Positions 51,938 to 60,891 of a stretch of DNA of 64,000 nt are shown here, one piece after another. The notes beneath the pieces are model-generated. The model made no database searches. It was not told where the DNA came from and saw only the letters and a list, made by a program, of their open reading frames with translations. Each line of letters begins with the position of its first letter. Position 1 is the first letter of the stretch. The stretch comes from Gammaproteobacteria bacterium (GTDB taxonomy: Bacteria; Pseudomonadota; Gammaproteobacteria; Pseudomonadales; Azotimanducaceae). The translations under genes and the position numbers were made by a program. The stretch covers positions 1 to 64,000 of the forward strand of contig JAUIED010000004.1 of the NCBI GenBank assembly GCA_030428905.1. Reading direction: 5' to 3'.

Positions 51938-52519
51938 ATTAAGAAAAGTGGAGCGAAGCGCGTAGAGCGGAGCATTCTCAATGAGGATATTCGGGCTCAC
52001 AACGTGCGATTGATTGGCGCCGACGGAGAACAGGTCGGTGTCGTGTCACGGGACGAAGCGTTGGGCGCTGCCCGACGGGCGGGACTGGATCTGGTGTTGA
52101 TCGCGCCGGATGCCGAACCGCCGGTTGTCAAAGTCATGGACTACGGCAAGCATCTCTTCGAACAGAAAAAGACCAAGGCTGCGCAGCGTAAGAAGCAGAA
52201 GCAGACTCAGGTCAAAGAGATGAAGTTTCGCCCGGGCACCGAAGAAGGCGACTATCAGGTAAAACTACGCAACCTGAAGCGCTTCCTTGAGGACGGTGAC
52301 AAAGCCAAGGTCTCTCTCCGGTTTCGCGGGCGCGAGGTAGTGCACCCCGAGATCGGTATGGATCTGATGCACCGAATAGCGCAGGACCTCGATGAGTTCG
52401 CGACCGTGGAAGCGGCGCCGAAGTTCGAGGGCCGCCAGGTCATCATGGTGTTGGCACCGCGCCGGAAGAAGTCGTCCGGCAAGCAGGCTGCACCGGAGCC
52501 GCAGGCTAACCAGGCCTGA
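51938..52519 (+). CDS. infC: Translation initiation factor IF-3 (AUU start)
   Basis: A 193-residue IF3: [20 protein letters not shown] at the N-domain, [20 protein letters not shown] linker region with Lys-rich helix, [40 protein letters not shown] and [15 protein letters not shown]. No ATG, GTG or TTG lies at the expected position. The codon at 51938 is ATT with TGGAG 7 bases upstream, giving [12 protein letters not shown], the same design as the AUU start of E. coli infC, which allows IF3 to repress its own translation. The C-terminus has an extra Ala/Gln/Pro tail. Confidence 0.95.
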   Translation: MKKSGAKRVERSILNEDIRAHNVRLIGADGEQVGVVSRDEALGAARRAGLDLVLIAPDAEPPVVKVMDYGKHLFEQKKTKAAQRKKQKQTQVKEMKFRPGTEEGDYQVKLRNLKRFLEDGDKAKVSLRFRGREVVHPEIGMDLMHRIAQDLDEFATVEAAPKFEGRQVIMVLAPRRKKSSGKQAAPEPQANQA

Positions 52520-52541
52520 ACTCCATCGGCTGACGCCGGAC

Positions 52542-52590
52542 TCCAGCAAGCTGGAATCCAGTAACAAGAAACACCACCGCAATAGCGGTG
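52542..52590 (+). promoter_or_regulatory. Hairpins in the infC-rpmI gap
   Basis: Two short hairpins lie in the 91-base gap: TCCAG-CAAG-CTGGA (52542-52555) and CACCGC-AATA-GCGGTG (52575-52590). In enterics L20 controls rpmI-rplT translation by binding structured RNA in this area, so these could be the equivalent, although the sequence similarity was not tested. Confidence 0.35.
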
Positions 52591-52610
52591 CGGAATGCGT
52601 GGAGCATTAA

Positions 52611-52811
52611 ATGCCGAAGATGAAAACCCACCGTGGTGCTGCCAAGCGGTTTCGCCGCACAGCCAACGGTTTCAAACACCGGGCCACCAACCGGGGCCAC
52701 AATTTCACGGGTCGCAGCATGAAGCGTAAGCGTCAACTGCGCGGCCTTGAAGACGTTTCACCCGCAGACGTAGCAGGCCTCGACCGCATGCTGCCGAAGA
52801 AAGCACGCTAG
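52611..52811 (+). CDS. rpmI: 50S ribosomal protein L35
   Basis: A 66-residue, very basic protein starting [20 protein letters not shown] and containing [16 protein letters not shown], diagnostic of L35. GGAG precedes ATG 52611. It lies between infC and rplT as in most bacteria. Confidence 0.98.
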   Translation: MPKMKTHRGAAKRFRRTANGFKHRATNRGHNFTGRSMKRKRQLRGLEDVSPADVAGLDRMLPKKAR

Positions 52812-52820
52812 GGGGCCGCT

Positions 52821-53201
52821 ATGCCGAGAGCAAAATCTGGTCCCGCCGCGAAGGCGCGTCGTAAAAAGGTATTGAAGGCGGCCCGCGGTTATTACGGAGC
52901 CCGCAGCCGTACCTACCGTGTTGCCAAACAAGCCGTTGTTCGTGCCGGTACCAATGCGTACCGCGACCGACGGCAGCGTAAAAGACAATTCCGTTCCCTT
53001 TGGATCGTGCGTATCAACGCAGGTGCCCGGGAGCACGGTCTGTCCTACAGCAGGCTGATTGCCGGCCTCAAGAAAGCAGGCATTGAGGTGGATCGCAAAG
53101 TGCTGGCAGACCTCGCCGTGCACGAGAAATCCGCCTTTGCAGCGCTCGCCGAGGCTGCCAAAGAGGCACTGGCTGCAGCACCGGACGCGCAAGCCGCGTA
53201 A
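52821..53201 (+). CDS. rplT: 50S ribosomal protein L20
   Basis: A 126-residue L20: [60 protein letters not shown] and [20 protein letters not shown]. The C-terminus has a short Ala-rich extension. It starts nine bases after rpmI. It assembles into the large subunit early and probably controls the operon. A GC hairpin (GCCGCGG/CCGCGGC, 53207-53231) follows before pheS. Confidence 0.98.
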   Translation: MPRAKSGPAAKARRKKVLKAARGYYGARSRTYRVAKQAVVRAGTNAYRDRRQRKRQFRSLWIVRINAGAREHGLSYSRLIAGLKKAGIEVDRKVLADLAVHEKSAFAALAEAAKEALAAAPDAQAA

Positions 53202-53254
53202 ACGGGGCCGCGGGGCTGCGTGCTCCGCGGCACACACTTCCGAGGGGATCACCG

Positions 53255-54280
53255 GTGGCGGACGATGTTTCCGAGCTGAAAGCAGCGCTCGAATCGGCAC
53301 TTGCGCAGGCGGCAACGCCTGACGCCGTGGAGCAGATTCGCGTGGCGTATCTGGGCCGCAAGGGGCATATCACGGGGCTGCTGAAAGGCCTCGGAAAGAT
53401 GCCGCCGGAAGCGCGCAAGGCTGCAGGACAGCGCATCAACGAGCTGAAATCTGCAGCCGCGGACGCGCTGGAAGCGCGCAAGCTGTCGCTGGTGGACGCC
53501 GGCGGCAGCGCTGTCACCATCGATGTCACCGCTCCCGGGCTCCTGGCGGCGCCCGGCGGTCTGCACCCGATCACGCAGATGATGTACGACCTGGACGATG
53601 CGTTCGCAGCGCTCAATTTCGAGGTGTATCAGGGCCCGGAAATCACCAGCGAAGCGTCCGATTTCGACAACATGAATTTCCCGCCGGACCACCCGGCACG
53701 GGAGAGCATGGATACCTACTGGTTGTCTGGCGAGAGCAACGATGCGCGGCGTTGTCTGCGACCGCACCTCACTGGCGGCAGCGTGCGCCGCATGCTGGAG
53801 GGCCCGCCGCCGTACCGGTTCGTCTATCCCGGTCACGTGTACCGCAACGAAACTACAGACGCGCGGCACGAGCGCGCCTTTGTGCAGTACGAGGCGCTCA
53901 TTGTCGACCGCGATGTGCCGTTCACTGCTGGTCGCTTGTTGATAGACACCATTCTGCAGACAGTTTTCGGCAGGCCGGTGAAGACGCGTATGCGCGCGGG
54001 CTTCTTTCCGTTCGTGGAACCGGGCTACGAAATTGATATGGAGTGCCAGGTGTGCAGTGGTTCGGGCTGTTCCGTGTGCAAGCATGTCGGCTGGCTGGAG
54101 GTGATGCCCGGCGGTGTGCCGCATCCCAACGTGCTGCGGCGCGCTGGCCTTGATCCCGATGAATGGACAGGTTTTTATGTCAACGTTGGTCTCGACCGTC
54201 TGGTCATGATGCGCTACGGCATAGACGATGTGCGCTTGTTTCACAGTGCAGACCTGCGTTTTCTCAGGCAGTTCCGCTGA
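53255..54280 (+). CDS. pheS: Phenylalanyl-tRNA synthetase alpha subunit
   Basis: A 341-residue class II synthetase subunit. An N-terminal coiled-coil (about 1-85) with AYLGRKGHITGLLKGLGKMP precedes the catalytic core: GGLHPITQMMYDLDDAF, FDNMNFPPDHPARESMDTYW, YRNETTDARHERAFVQYEAL, FFPFVEPGYEIDMECQVCSG and GLDRLVMMRYGIDDVR (motif 3). The start is GTG 53255 with GAGGGG upstream. It pairs with PheT, overlapping by one base. Confidence 0.98.
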   Translation: MADDVSELKAALESALAQAATPDAVEQIRVAYLGRKGHITGLLKGLGKMPPEARKAAGQRINELKSAAADALEARKLSLVDAGGSAVTIDVTAPGLLAAPGGLHPITQMMYDLDDAFAALNFEVYQGPEITSEASDFDNMNFPPDHPARESMDTYWLSGESNDARRCLRPHLTGGSVRRMLEGPPPYRFVYPGHVYRNETTDARHERAFVQYEALIVDRDVPFTAGRLLIDTILQTVFGRPVKTRMRAGFFPFVEPGYEIDMECQVCSGSGCSVCKHVGWLEVMPGGVPHPNVLRRAGLDPDEWTGFYVNVGLDRLVMMRYGIDDVRLFHSADLRFLRQFR

Positions 54281-56664
54281 TGCTGGTTTCTCTGGAATGG
54301 CTCAAAGAGTACGTCGACCTGCCCGCGGGTCTTACCCCTGAGCAGATCATGCACGATCTCACGCTGGCCACCGTCGAGGTGGAAGGCGTGGTGTTCACGG
54401 GCCAGGCGCTTGACCGTGTCTGCGTGGCCGAGGTGCTGCAGGCTGACAAAGTTCCAGACACTAAGCTGACGCTGACGACATGTGATGCAGGTGAGCACGG
54501 TGTGCTCAGCGTCGTTTGCGGTGCGACGAACGTGCGCGCCGGTTTGCGTGTGGCTTTGGCGTTGCCCGGAGCGCAGATCTATCCGAAAGGTGCGGCCGAA
54601 GCGGTGGAGGTGCGCGAGGCCGAAGTGCGTGGTCTGGCGAGTCATGCGGTGATCTGCTCGGCTGGTGAGATCGGCCTTGCGGCGGTTTTCCCACCGGCGG
54701 ATGAACAGTCGATCATGGAGTTGGACGAGCTCGCTGGCATCCCTGCCGGGACGCCGCTTGCCAGTGCCATCGGCTTCACCGATGCGGTGTTCGAGATAGA
54801 CAACAAGTCGCTCACCAACCGCCCGGACCTGTGGGGCCACTACGGCATCGCCCGTGAGCTGGCCGCCATTTACGATGCACCGCTCAGCACTTTGCCGCGC
54901 GCCCCTGAGGTCGCCGCGTCCGACGCGTTGCTTGCGCCTTCGGATGCGGCGCTGTGCAACCGCTTTACCGCCACCGTGTTCGAAGGCGTGACGGTCACCG
55001 GCGCGCCGCTTGCCATGCGAAGCCGTCTGGCGCGCGTCGGGCAGCGCAGCATCGATCTCTTTGTGGATCTGACCAACTACGTGATGTTTGCCTGCGGGCA
55101 ACCGAGTCATGCGTACGATGCCGACGAGCTGGATCTGCCGATGTGTGCGCGGGCGAGTCGCGATGGCGAGGCGGTGACATTGCTCGACGGTTCCGAGGTT
55201 CATGCACACCCGTCGGTGCCATACATCGCTGACGCTCGCAGACCGCTGGCTGTGGCGGGCGTGATGGGCGGCGAAGCGTCAGGCGTCACGCCGGGCAGCC
55301 GACGTATTTTTCTCGAGATGGCGAATTTCGATGCGCGCCTGATACGTGCCGCCTCACAGCGCACCGGTGCGCGCACTGAAGCCTCGTCGCGCTTTGAAAA
55401 GGCCCTGGACACGCAGCGGATAGATGCGGGCCTCGGCTTGTTCCATCAATTGCTCGCGGACATTCAGCCTGAGGCCAAGGCTGTGGCGTTTCAGGATGCC
55501 GCGGCTGCCCCTACCGTGCCGGCGGAAGTGCGAGTGGGGCATCGCTACATCACCAGCCGCCTGGGCGTTGATTTTCCGGTGGCGCGGATCACCCGCTACC
55601 TGGAATCGTTGGGTTTTTCCGTTCAGGAATCAGCCGGCATCTTCACGCTCACGGCGCCCACCTGGCGCTCCACCGGCGATGTCTCACTGCCTGCCGACAT
55701 TGTTGAGGAAGTGGCGCGGCTGCACGGCTATGACAACTTCCGTTTCGTGCCGCCGCAAGTGGCGCTAACCCACTTGCCCCGCGCCAAACGGGTGCCCCTG
55801 GACCGCCAGGTGCGCGAGTTGCTGGCGGGCGCCGGGCTTCAGGAAGTCTTTACCTACCCCTGGGCGAAGCGTGCGCAGCTGCAGGCAGCTGCTGACAGCT
55901 GGCAGGAGTTCATGACCCTGGAGATGCCGCCCGCGCCGGATCAGGAGCGCTTGCGGCCGGTGCTGTTGCCAAACCTGCTGGAAGCGGTGGACACCAATCT
56001 GCGCTATTTCGACACGTTTGGCCTGTTCGAAGTCGGCGCGGTGTATCCGGGTGCAGGAGAAGGCGTGGCTGCTGCGGCGGTGCTGGTGGGCGACGATGCG
56101 GGTCATCTTTTCCGTCGTGTGCGCGGGGTGGTCGAGCACGTGATTCGCGGGGCGCAACTCAAGGGCGTCGAGCTGCGGCCGTCCATTGAGCCCCATGATT
56201 GGGTCGACCCGAGCGTACGTCTGGACATCCACTCCGGGGGCGAGGTGATTGGTGTTGTGGGGCGGGTCAGCAACCGCAGCAAGCGCCTGGCGGGTATCGA
56301 CCGAGCTGAGGTTCTCGCCTTTGAATGCCGTCTGGAAGCCCTGCAGTTTCAGCCTACCCGGGAAAACAGTTACCAGCGCGTGGCTGAGTTTCCCACGAGC
56401 TGGTTCGACGTCAGCGTGCTGTTGGCCGATACGGTGCCGTGGGCGCAGGTCGAGGCCGCCGTGGTGGGCATGGATTCGCTGCTACGAGAGGTACGCTGGG
56501 TGGGCGAGTATCGCGGCGACGGCGTGCCGCAGGGCGCCCGGTCGCTGACTCTGCGAGTGATCGCAGGCGCGGAAGATCGCACGCTGGTCTCGGAAGAGGT
56601 GGATGGCTTGCGAGCCCGTGTTCTAGAGACGCTGGAGAAAACCCTAGGCGCTCGGCAGCGTTAA
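54280..56664 (+). CDS. pheT: Phenylalanyl-tRNA synthetase beta subunit
   Basis: A 794-residue subunit of the alpha2-beta2 PheRS. It begins MLVSLEWLKEYVDLPAGLTP, with the tRNA-binding EMAP-like domain at about 40-150, B3/B4 editing domain (NKSLTNRPDLWGHYGIAREL; DLTNYVMFACGQPSHAYDAD), B5 domain, core-like domain, and the C-terminal ferredoxin-fold anticodon-binding domain (FPTSWFDVSVLLADTVPWAQ; LTLRVIAGAEDRTLVSEEVD). ATG 54280 overlaps the pheS TGA (TGATG). Length is as expected. Confidence 0.98.
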   Translation: MLVSLEWLKEYVDLPAGLTPEQIMHDLTLATVEVEGVVFTGQALDRVCVAEVLQADKVPDTKLTLTTCDAGEHGVLSVVCGATNVRAGLRVALALPGAQIYPKGAAEAVEVREAEVRGLASHAVICSAGEIGLAAVFPPADEQSIMELDELAGIPAGTPLASAIGFTDAVFEIDNKSLTNRPDLWGHYGIARELAAIYDAPLSTLPRAPEVAASDALLAPSDAALCNRFTATVFEGVTVTGAPLAMRSRLARVGQRSIDLFVDLTNYVMFACGQPSHAYDADELDLPMCARASRDGEAVTLLDGSEVHAHPSVPYIADARRPLAVAGVMGGEASGVTPGSRRIFLEMANFDARLIRAASQRTGARTEASSRFEKALDTQRIDAGLGLFHQLLADIQPEAKAVAFQDAAAAPTVPAEVRVGHRYITSRLGVDFPVARITRYLESLGFSVQESAGIFTLTAPTWRSTGDVSLPADIVEEVARLHGYDNFRFVPPQVALTHLPRAKRVPLDRQVRELLAGAGLQEVFTYPWAKRAQLQAAADSWQEFMTLEMPPAPDQERLRPVLLPNLLEAVDTNLRYFDTFGLFEVGAVYPGAGEGVAAAAVLVGDDAGHLFRRVRGVVEHVIRGAQLKGVELRPSIEPHDWVDPSVRLDIHSGGEVIGVVGRVSNRSKRLAGIDRAEVLAFECRLEALQFQPTRENSYQRVAEFPTSWFDVSVLLADTVPWAQVEAAVVGMDSLLREVRWVGEYRGDGVPQGARSLTLRVIAGAEDRTLVSEEVDGLRARVLETLEKTLGARQR

Positions 56665-57045
56665 CCGGACAATCTCAGTTCTTTTTTGCAAAAACCTGCA
56701 AAGTTCTTGATTTGTATCAAGAAAACAACGCTCCATTCTTGACCTGAATGCTATGCTGGGAGAGGCTAGGCAAGAAAATTAGCCCCCAAGCTGTTGATAT
56801 GACTGAAAAATCAAAGTCAATACTTGGGATGGCGCCAGGCTTGAGTTAGCATCTGCCGAATCGTGACGCGATGCGCCGATACCAACGATGAGCCGCGGGG
56901 AAGCCTCAAAGCTAGACCTGAAAGGAAAAACCGCAGGCTGTCATCCAGGGAAGGTGGCGCGTGAAAAACAGAACAATCGACTCGCGCACGATGTTGGGGG
57001 ATTTGCCAGGCCGGGCCTGAACATGGACAAGGGAGGCGGTGCGCT
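56665..57045 (+). other. AT-rich intergenic leader before ihfA
   Basis: This 381-base gap is markedly richer in A+T than its surroundings at its left end. TTCTTGAT-TTGT-ATCAAGAA (56704-56723) is a perfect 8-bp inverted repeat. The minus strand of 56700-56712 (AATCAAGAACTTT) is one mismatch from the IHF consensus WATCAANNNNTTR, compatible with IHF autoregulation of ihfA. No coding frame with recognisable character is present. A conventional terminator for pheT is not visible. Confidence 0.4.
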
Positions 57046-57351
57046 TTGAGTGCTCTGACCAAGGCTGCGATGGCCGATCGTTTGTTCGACGAGTTGGGTT
57101 TGAACAAGCGTGAAGCGAAAGAAATCGTCGAGCTCTTCTTCAACGAGATCAGCGATAGTCTCGAACGCAACGAGCAGGTGAAGCTGTCGGGGTTCGGCAA
57201 TTTCGATCTGCGTGAGAAAGGTGAAAGGCCGGGTCGTAACCCCAAGACAGGCGAAGAGATTCCCATCACGGCGCGCCGGGTGGTAACTTTCCGTCCAGGA
57301 CAGAAACTCAAGACACGCGTGGAAGCATATGCTGGACCCGGGAGAGAATAA
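57046..57351 (+). CDS. ihfA: Integration host factor alpha subunit
   Basis: A 101-residue DNA-bending HU/IHF-fold protein: [80 protein letters not shown]. The [14 protein letters not shown] arm with the intercalating proline is diagnostic of IHF. The start is TTG 57046 with GGGAGG upstream. Position after pheT is conserved in gammaproteobacteria. The end overlaps the merR start by 23 bases. Confidence 0.96.
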   Translation: MSALTKAAMADRLFDELGLNKREAKEIVELFFNEISDSLERNEQVKLSGFGNFDLREKGERPGRNPKTGEEIPITARRVVTFRPGQKLKTRVEAYAGPGRE

Positions 57352-57685
57352 CGAACTGCCGCCCATCCCGGGCAAACGCTACTTCACCATCGGCGAAGTG
57401 TCGCAGCTTTGTGATGTGAAACCGCATGTGTTGCGTTACTGGGAGCAGGAGTTTCCGCAGCTCAAGCCCGTTAAGCGGCGCGGCAATCGGCGTTACTACC
57501 AGCGCCAGGATGTGCTCACCATCCGTCAGATCCGCGCGCTTCTCTACGAACAGGGCTTCACCATTACCGGTGCCCGGCAACGTCTGGAAGGCAGCGAAGC
57601 GAAAGAGGATCAGACCCAGTTCAAGCTGCTCGTCAAGCAGATGATCGTGGAGCTGGAAGACGTGCTGCGCGTGCTGAAATCCTGA
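57329..57685 (+). CDS. MerR family transcriptional regulator (ihfA-linked)
   Basis: A 118-residue MerR-type protein: [20 protein letters not shown] (HTH), [20 protein letters not shown] (wing), then a dimerisation helix [20 protein letters not shown]. It lacks metal-binding cysteines. This short MerR-like gene commonly follows ihfA in gammaproteobacteria. It starts within ihfA. Targets are unknown. Confidence 0.92.
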   Translation: MLDPGENNELPPIPGKRYFTIGEVSQLCDVKPHVLRYWEQEFPQLKPVKRRGNRRYYQRQDVLTIRQIRALLYEQGFTITGARQRLEGSEAKEDQTQFKLLVKQMIVELEDVLRVLKS

Positions 57686-57750
57686 TCGACGCCACGCCGG
57701 TAGCGCGTGATGTCGGCTAGAATGGGAGTCTACCCGTTCGAGGAATCAGC

Positions 57751-59019
57751 ATGTCGGAAGCGGTCGTTTCGAAACCGATTGATGTAGAAAGCCTGTCGCT
57801 CGATGAGATCGACGTTTCCCAGGCCAGCCTGTATCAGCGCGATGCCTGGCGCCCCTATTTCGAACGGCTGCGCCGGGAGGCACCGGTGCACTTCCAACCG
57901 AACAGCCCCGTGGGGGCCTTCTGGTCGGTGAGCTCCCACGAGCTCATCAAGGCGGTGGATACCAACCACGACGTGTTTTCTTCCGAAGCCGGCGGTGTGG
58001 CCATTGCCGATCCGCCGGAGAACATCGATCCCAGCATGATGATCGAGAACTTCATCTCCATGGACCCGCCGCGGCACGGGCCGCAACGCAAGGTGGTGTC
58101 GCCAGCGGTCGCACCGACGAACCTGGCGAACCTCGAGCCGCTCATCCGCGAGCGGGTGATCGATATTCTCGACAACCTGCCGGTGGGCGAGACGTTCGAC
58201 TGGGTCGACCGGGTGTCTATCGAGCTGACATCGCGCATGCTGGCGACGCTGTTCGATTTCCCTTACGAGGACCGGCGCAAGCTCGTGCACTGGTCAGATA
58301 TCACCACTGCCGTACCGCAGACCACCGGCGATGACTCCATCGACGAAAACGTGCGGCAGGCGGAGCTCATGGAGTGCGCCACGGCGTTCTACCAGCTTTG
58401 GGCGGAGCGTGCGGCGCAACCGCCGAAGTTCGATCTGATCTCCATGCTCGCCCACGGCGAAGCGACCAGGAACATGCCGGAAAATCCGCAGCTGTTCCTG
58501 GGTAACGTGCTGCTGCTCATCGTCGGCGGTAATGACACCACCCGTAACAGCATCAGCGGCGGCGTCATCGCGCTCAACGAGCATCCGGATCAGTACGACA
58601 AGCTCATGAACGAGCCGCGATTGATTCCCAACATGGTGGCGGAGATGGTGCGCTGGCAGACGCCGGTGATCCACATGCGCCGCAACGCCTTGCGGGACGT
58701 GGAGCTCGGGGGCAAGACCATTCGCGCCGGTGACAAGGTGGTGATGTGGTACCTGTCCGGCAACCGCGACGAGCAGGTGTTCGACGATGCGGATGCGTTT
58801 CGCATCGATCGTGCAAACGCCCGCCAGCACGTGTCGTTCGGCTACGGCATCCACCGATGCATGGGCAACCGCCTGGCGGAGCTTCAGTTGCGCACGCTCT
58901 GGGAAGAGATCGTCAAGCGCTTCGAGCGGGTGGAGCTTACCGGTGATGTGGTTCGCTTGCCCAACAACTTCATTCGCGGCATCAAAGAAGTGCCGGTGCG
59001 GCTGCATCCGAAGCGGTGA
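57751..59019 (+). CDS. Cytochrome P450, CYP153-like
   Basis: A 422-residue P450: FISMDPPRHGPQRKVVSPAV, ETFDWVDRVSIELTSRMLAT, LLIVGGNDTTRNSISGGVIA (I-helix), EMVRWQTPVIHMRRNALRDV (ExxR region), heme loop FGYGIHRCMGNRLAELQLRT with Cys370, and C-terminus LPNNFIRGIKEVPVRLHP. It is most like the P450 at 18833-20074 and more distant from the CYP153A at 50328. GAGGA precedes ATG 57751. It follows the ihfA-merR block on the same strand. Hydroxylation of a hydrophobic chain is inferred from family resemblance. Confidence 0.9.
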   Translation: MSEAVVSKPIDVESLSLDEIDVSQASLYQRDAWRPYFERLRREAPVHFQPNSPVGAFWSVSSHELIKAVDTNHDVFSSEAGGVAIADPPENIDPSMMIENFISMDPPRHGPQRKVVSPAVAPTNLANLEPLIRERVIDILDNLPVGETFDWVDRVSIELTSRMLATLFDFPYEDRRKLVHWSDITTAVPQTTGDDSIDENVRQAELMECATAFYQLWAERAAQPPKFDLISMLAHGEATRNMPENPQLFLGNVLLLIVGGNDTTRNSISGGVIALNEHPDQYDKLMNEPRLIPNMVAEMVRWQTPVIHMRRNALRDVELGGKTIRAGDKVVMWYLSGNRDEQVFDDADAFRIDRANARQHVSFGYGIHRCMGNRLAELQLRTLWEEIVKRFERVELTGDVVRLPNNFIRGIKEVPVRLHPKR

Positions 59020-59039
59020 GCCGCTGCCTGGCAGGCGCG

Positions 59040-59525
59040 TCAGGTGCCGAGGATCAGATCGCGTAGCCCGCGGCTTGACAGTATTTCTATCCAGTAGCCG
59101 TCCGGATCTCGTATGAAAGCGAGGCCCTTCATGTTGCCGTCGTCCGGGCGCTTGACGAACTCCACGCCGAGGTCTTCGAAGCGCTCGCACGCCGCGTAGA
59201 CGTCGGGCACCGACAGGCCGATGTGGCCGAAGCCGCGCGGGTCGTCATTGCCGTTGTGGTAGGAGAAGTCGTCGTCCGCTTCCGTGCCGTGATTGTGTGT
59301 GAGTTCGAGCAGCGCTGGCTGATCGAAAATCCAACGTGCGCGCTCTGCGCGATCCTCCGGCACGGGCTCGGCCGGGTAGCCCATGAAATACAGGGAAAAT
59401 GCCATGTCCAGGAAGTCGAAGCGGTCGAGTAGCGTCATGCCCAGTACGTCCCGGTAGAACGGTACGGATTTCTCCGGGTCTTTTATGCGGAGCATGGTCT
59501 GGTTCATGACGAATTGCTGGCTCAA
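59040..59525 (-). CDS. gloA: Lactoylglutathione lyase (glyoxalase I)
   Basis: A 161-residue glyoxalase I of the longer type: [80 protein letters not shown] and [14 protein letters not shown]. Metal ligands are expected at the Gln of NQT, Glu of LELTHN, His of GHIG and Glu of WIEI. It isomerises the methylglyoxal-glutathione hemithioacetal. The start is TTG 59525 with GGAG eight bases upstream; ATG 59507 is an alternative. Confidence 0.92.
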   Translation of the reverse strand: MSQQFVMNQTMLRIKDPEKSVPFYRDVLGMTLLDRFDFLDMAFSLYFMGYPAEPVPEDRAERARWIFDQPALLELTHNHGTEADDDFSYHNGNDDPRGFGHIGLSVPDVYAACERFEDLGVEFVKRPDDGNMKGLAFIRDPDGYWIEILSSRGLRDLILGT

Positions 59526-59656
59526 CGGTGTTCTCCTTGCTGGGGGCCACCGCGCATTGTAGCAGCAGCCTCACAGCGGCCGGGCTACGGAAATCCGCGA
59601 TGACGCGGCTCGGCGGACTGCGCATCATGCGCAGGCAACAATCAGGGAGCCCGCGC

Positions 59657-60217
59657 ATGGCCGATGCCAAAACCAACTATGACGATGTGTCCGTTTACCC
59701 GCTGGACGATGCAAAAATCGAGCGCATGCTGCAGCTACAGAGCGAGTGCGCCGTGCTGTGGAGCACGAAGGACGCCTGGCCGGTGGGAGTGATGCATCGG
59801 TTCGTGTATCAGGACGGCAAGTTCTGGGTCACCTGCGCCGGCCAGCGCAAGCGGGTACCGGCGTTGAAGGCGCGGGACAAAAGCGCCGTCATCATATCCA
59901 GCGAAGGCACTGCCCTCGGCCGCGACCAGACTATGACCGTGAAGTGCAGGGCCACCGTGCACGACGACAACCCACAGGTGAAGGGCTGGTTCTACCATGC
60001 CCTTGCCATGAAGATGAACAACGGCAACGAGGCAGGTGCTGCCGGCTTCGAGAAGTTTCTCGATACGCCTGCGCGCGTGATCATCGAGCTTGTGCCGGTG
60101 AAGTGGATTACCTACGACGGCACCAAAGTGGCGGCGCACGTGGCCGGTCAGTGGCAGCCCGGCGAGCCCTGGGAGCAGGAGCTTCCGCCCGCGCCGCCGT
60201 GGGTGGGTAAGGTCTGA
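59657..60217 (+). CDS. Pyridoxamine 5'-phosphate oxidase-like (split barrel) protein
   Basis: A 186-residue split-barrel flavin/F420-binding-fold protein: ECAVLWSTKDAWPVGVMHRF, VYQDGKFWVTCAGQRKRVPA, LKARDKSAVIISSEGTAL and VIIELVPVKWITYDGTKV. This general-stress/PNPOx-like family binds FMN, F420 or heme. The start is ATG 59657 (MADAKTNYDDV). It is divergent from gloA. The function is not predictable beyond cofactor binding. Confidence 0.75.
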   Translation: MADAKTNYDDVSVYPLDDAKIERMLQLQSECAVLWSTKDAWPVGVMHRFVYQDGKFWVTCAGQRKRVPALKARDKSAVIISSEGTALGRDQTMTVKCRATVHDDNPQVKGWFYHALAMKMNNGNEAGAAGFEKFLDTPARVIIELVPVKWITYDGTKVAAHVAGQWQPGEPWEQELPPAPPWVGKV

Positions 60218-60230
60218 CCGCCGTGCAGAG

Positions 60231-60788
60231 TTACAGCTCGTAGTAGGGCGGCAGGTCGGATCGGTCGATCGGCTTCAGCGTCGTCATCGGGTTCTCGCCG
60301 AAGTAGATGTCCTCGCCGATCAGCTTGCCTTCAGCATCTGCGGGCCACACGGTGATCAGCTGCGCGTTGGACAGCCACAGGCTGTCCTCGCTCACTTCGG
60401 TATCTCCCACGCTGGTAATGCCCATCTGAAGCAAGGCTGCGCCCTTGTACACCTGTTTTACCTGCCCCTCGGTGATGACGTGGCTGTCACTGGCAACGAT
60501 GTTGTCCACCACTACTTCGAATTGCTGGCCACCCCGTCCGATCATGTCGGAGTAGAAGCCGCGGATGGTGTCCTGGCCCGAAAGCACCATCGGATCACCC
60601 GGCCCCCAGAAGTGATAGACCGGCTCTGCGGTAAGTGTGGCCATGAGCGGCTCGAGTTGGCCGGTGATCTCTGCCTCCATGTGTCGCCCCACCTCGGCGA
60701 TGAGCTGCGCCTTGCGCGGGTCGGGCTCGGCTGCGGCGGCGGCCTCCAGCGGCAGCCAGCTCTGATGCGGGTCGATGGCGTAGGTCAT
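60231..60788 (-). CDS. NTF2/SnoaL-like protein
   Basis: A 185-residue protein with NTF2-like fold features: HMEAEITGQLEPLMATLTAE, PVYHFWGPGDPMVLSGQDTI, RGFYSDMIGRGGQQFEVVVD and DIYFGENPMTTLKPIDRSDL. AGGAG precedes ATG 60788. It is divergent from the flavin monooxygenase gene and convergent with the split-barrel gene. SnoaL-like enzymes occur in aromatic and steroid catabolic clusters; the substrate is unknown. Confidence 0.75.
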   Translation of the reverse strand: MTYAIDPHQSWLPLEAAAAAEPDPRKAQLIAEVGRHMEAEITGQLEPLMATLTAEPVYHFWGPGDPMVLSGQDTIRGFYSDMIGRGGQQFEVVVDNIVASDSHVITEGQVKQVYKGAALLQMGITSVGDTEVSEDSLWLSNAQLITVWPADAEGKLIGEDIYFGENPMTTLKPIDRSDLPPYYEL

Positions 60789-60891
60789 GGTCGGCTCCTG
60801 GCAGTGTCTCGGGTTTTACTCATACCCGGTGCGTTAGCGTTTGTATAGGTTGGAACGCGGTTCAATTTTGATGCAATTCTAAGGTGGGGCG

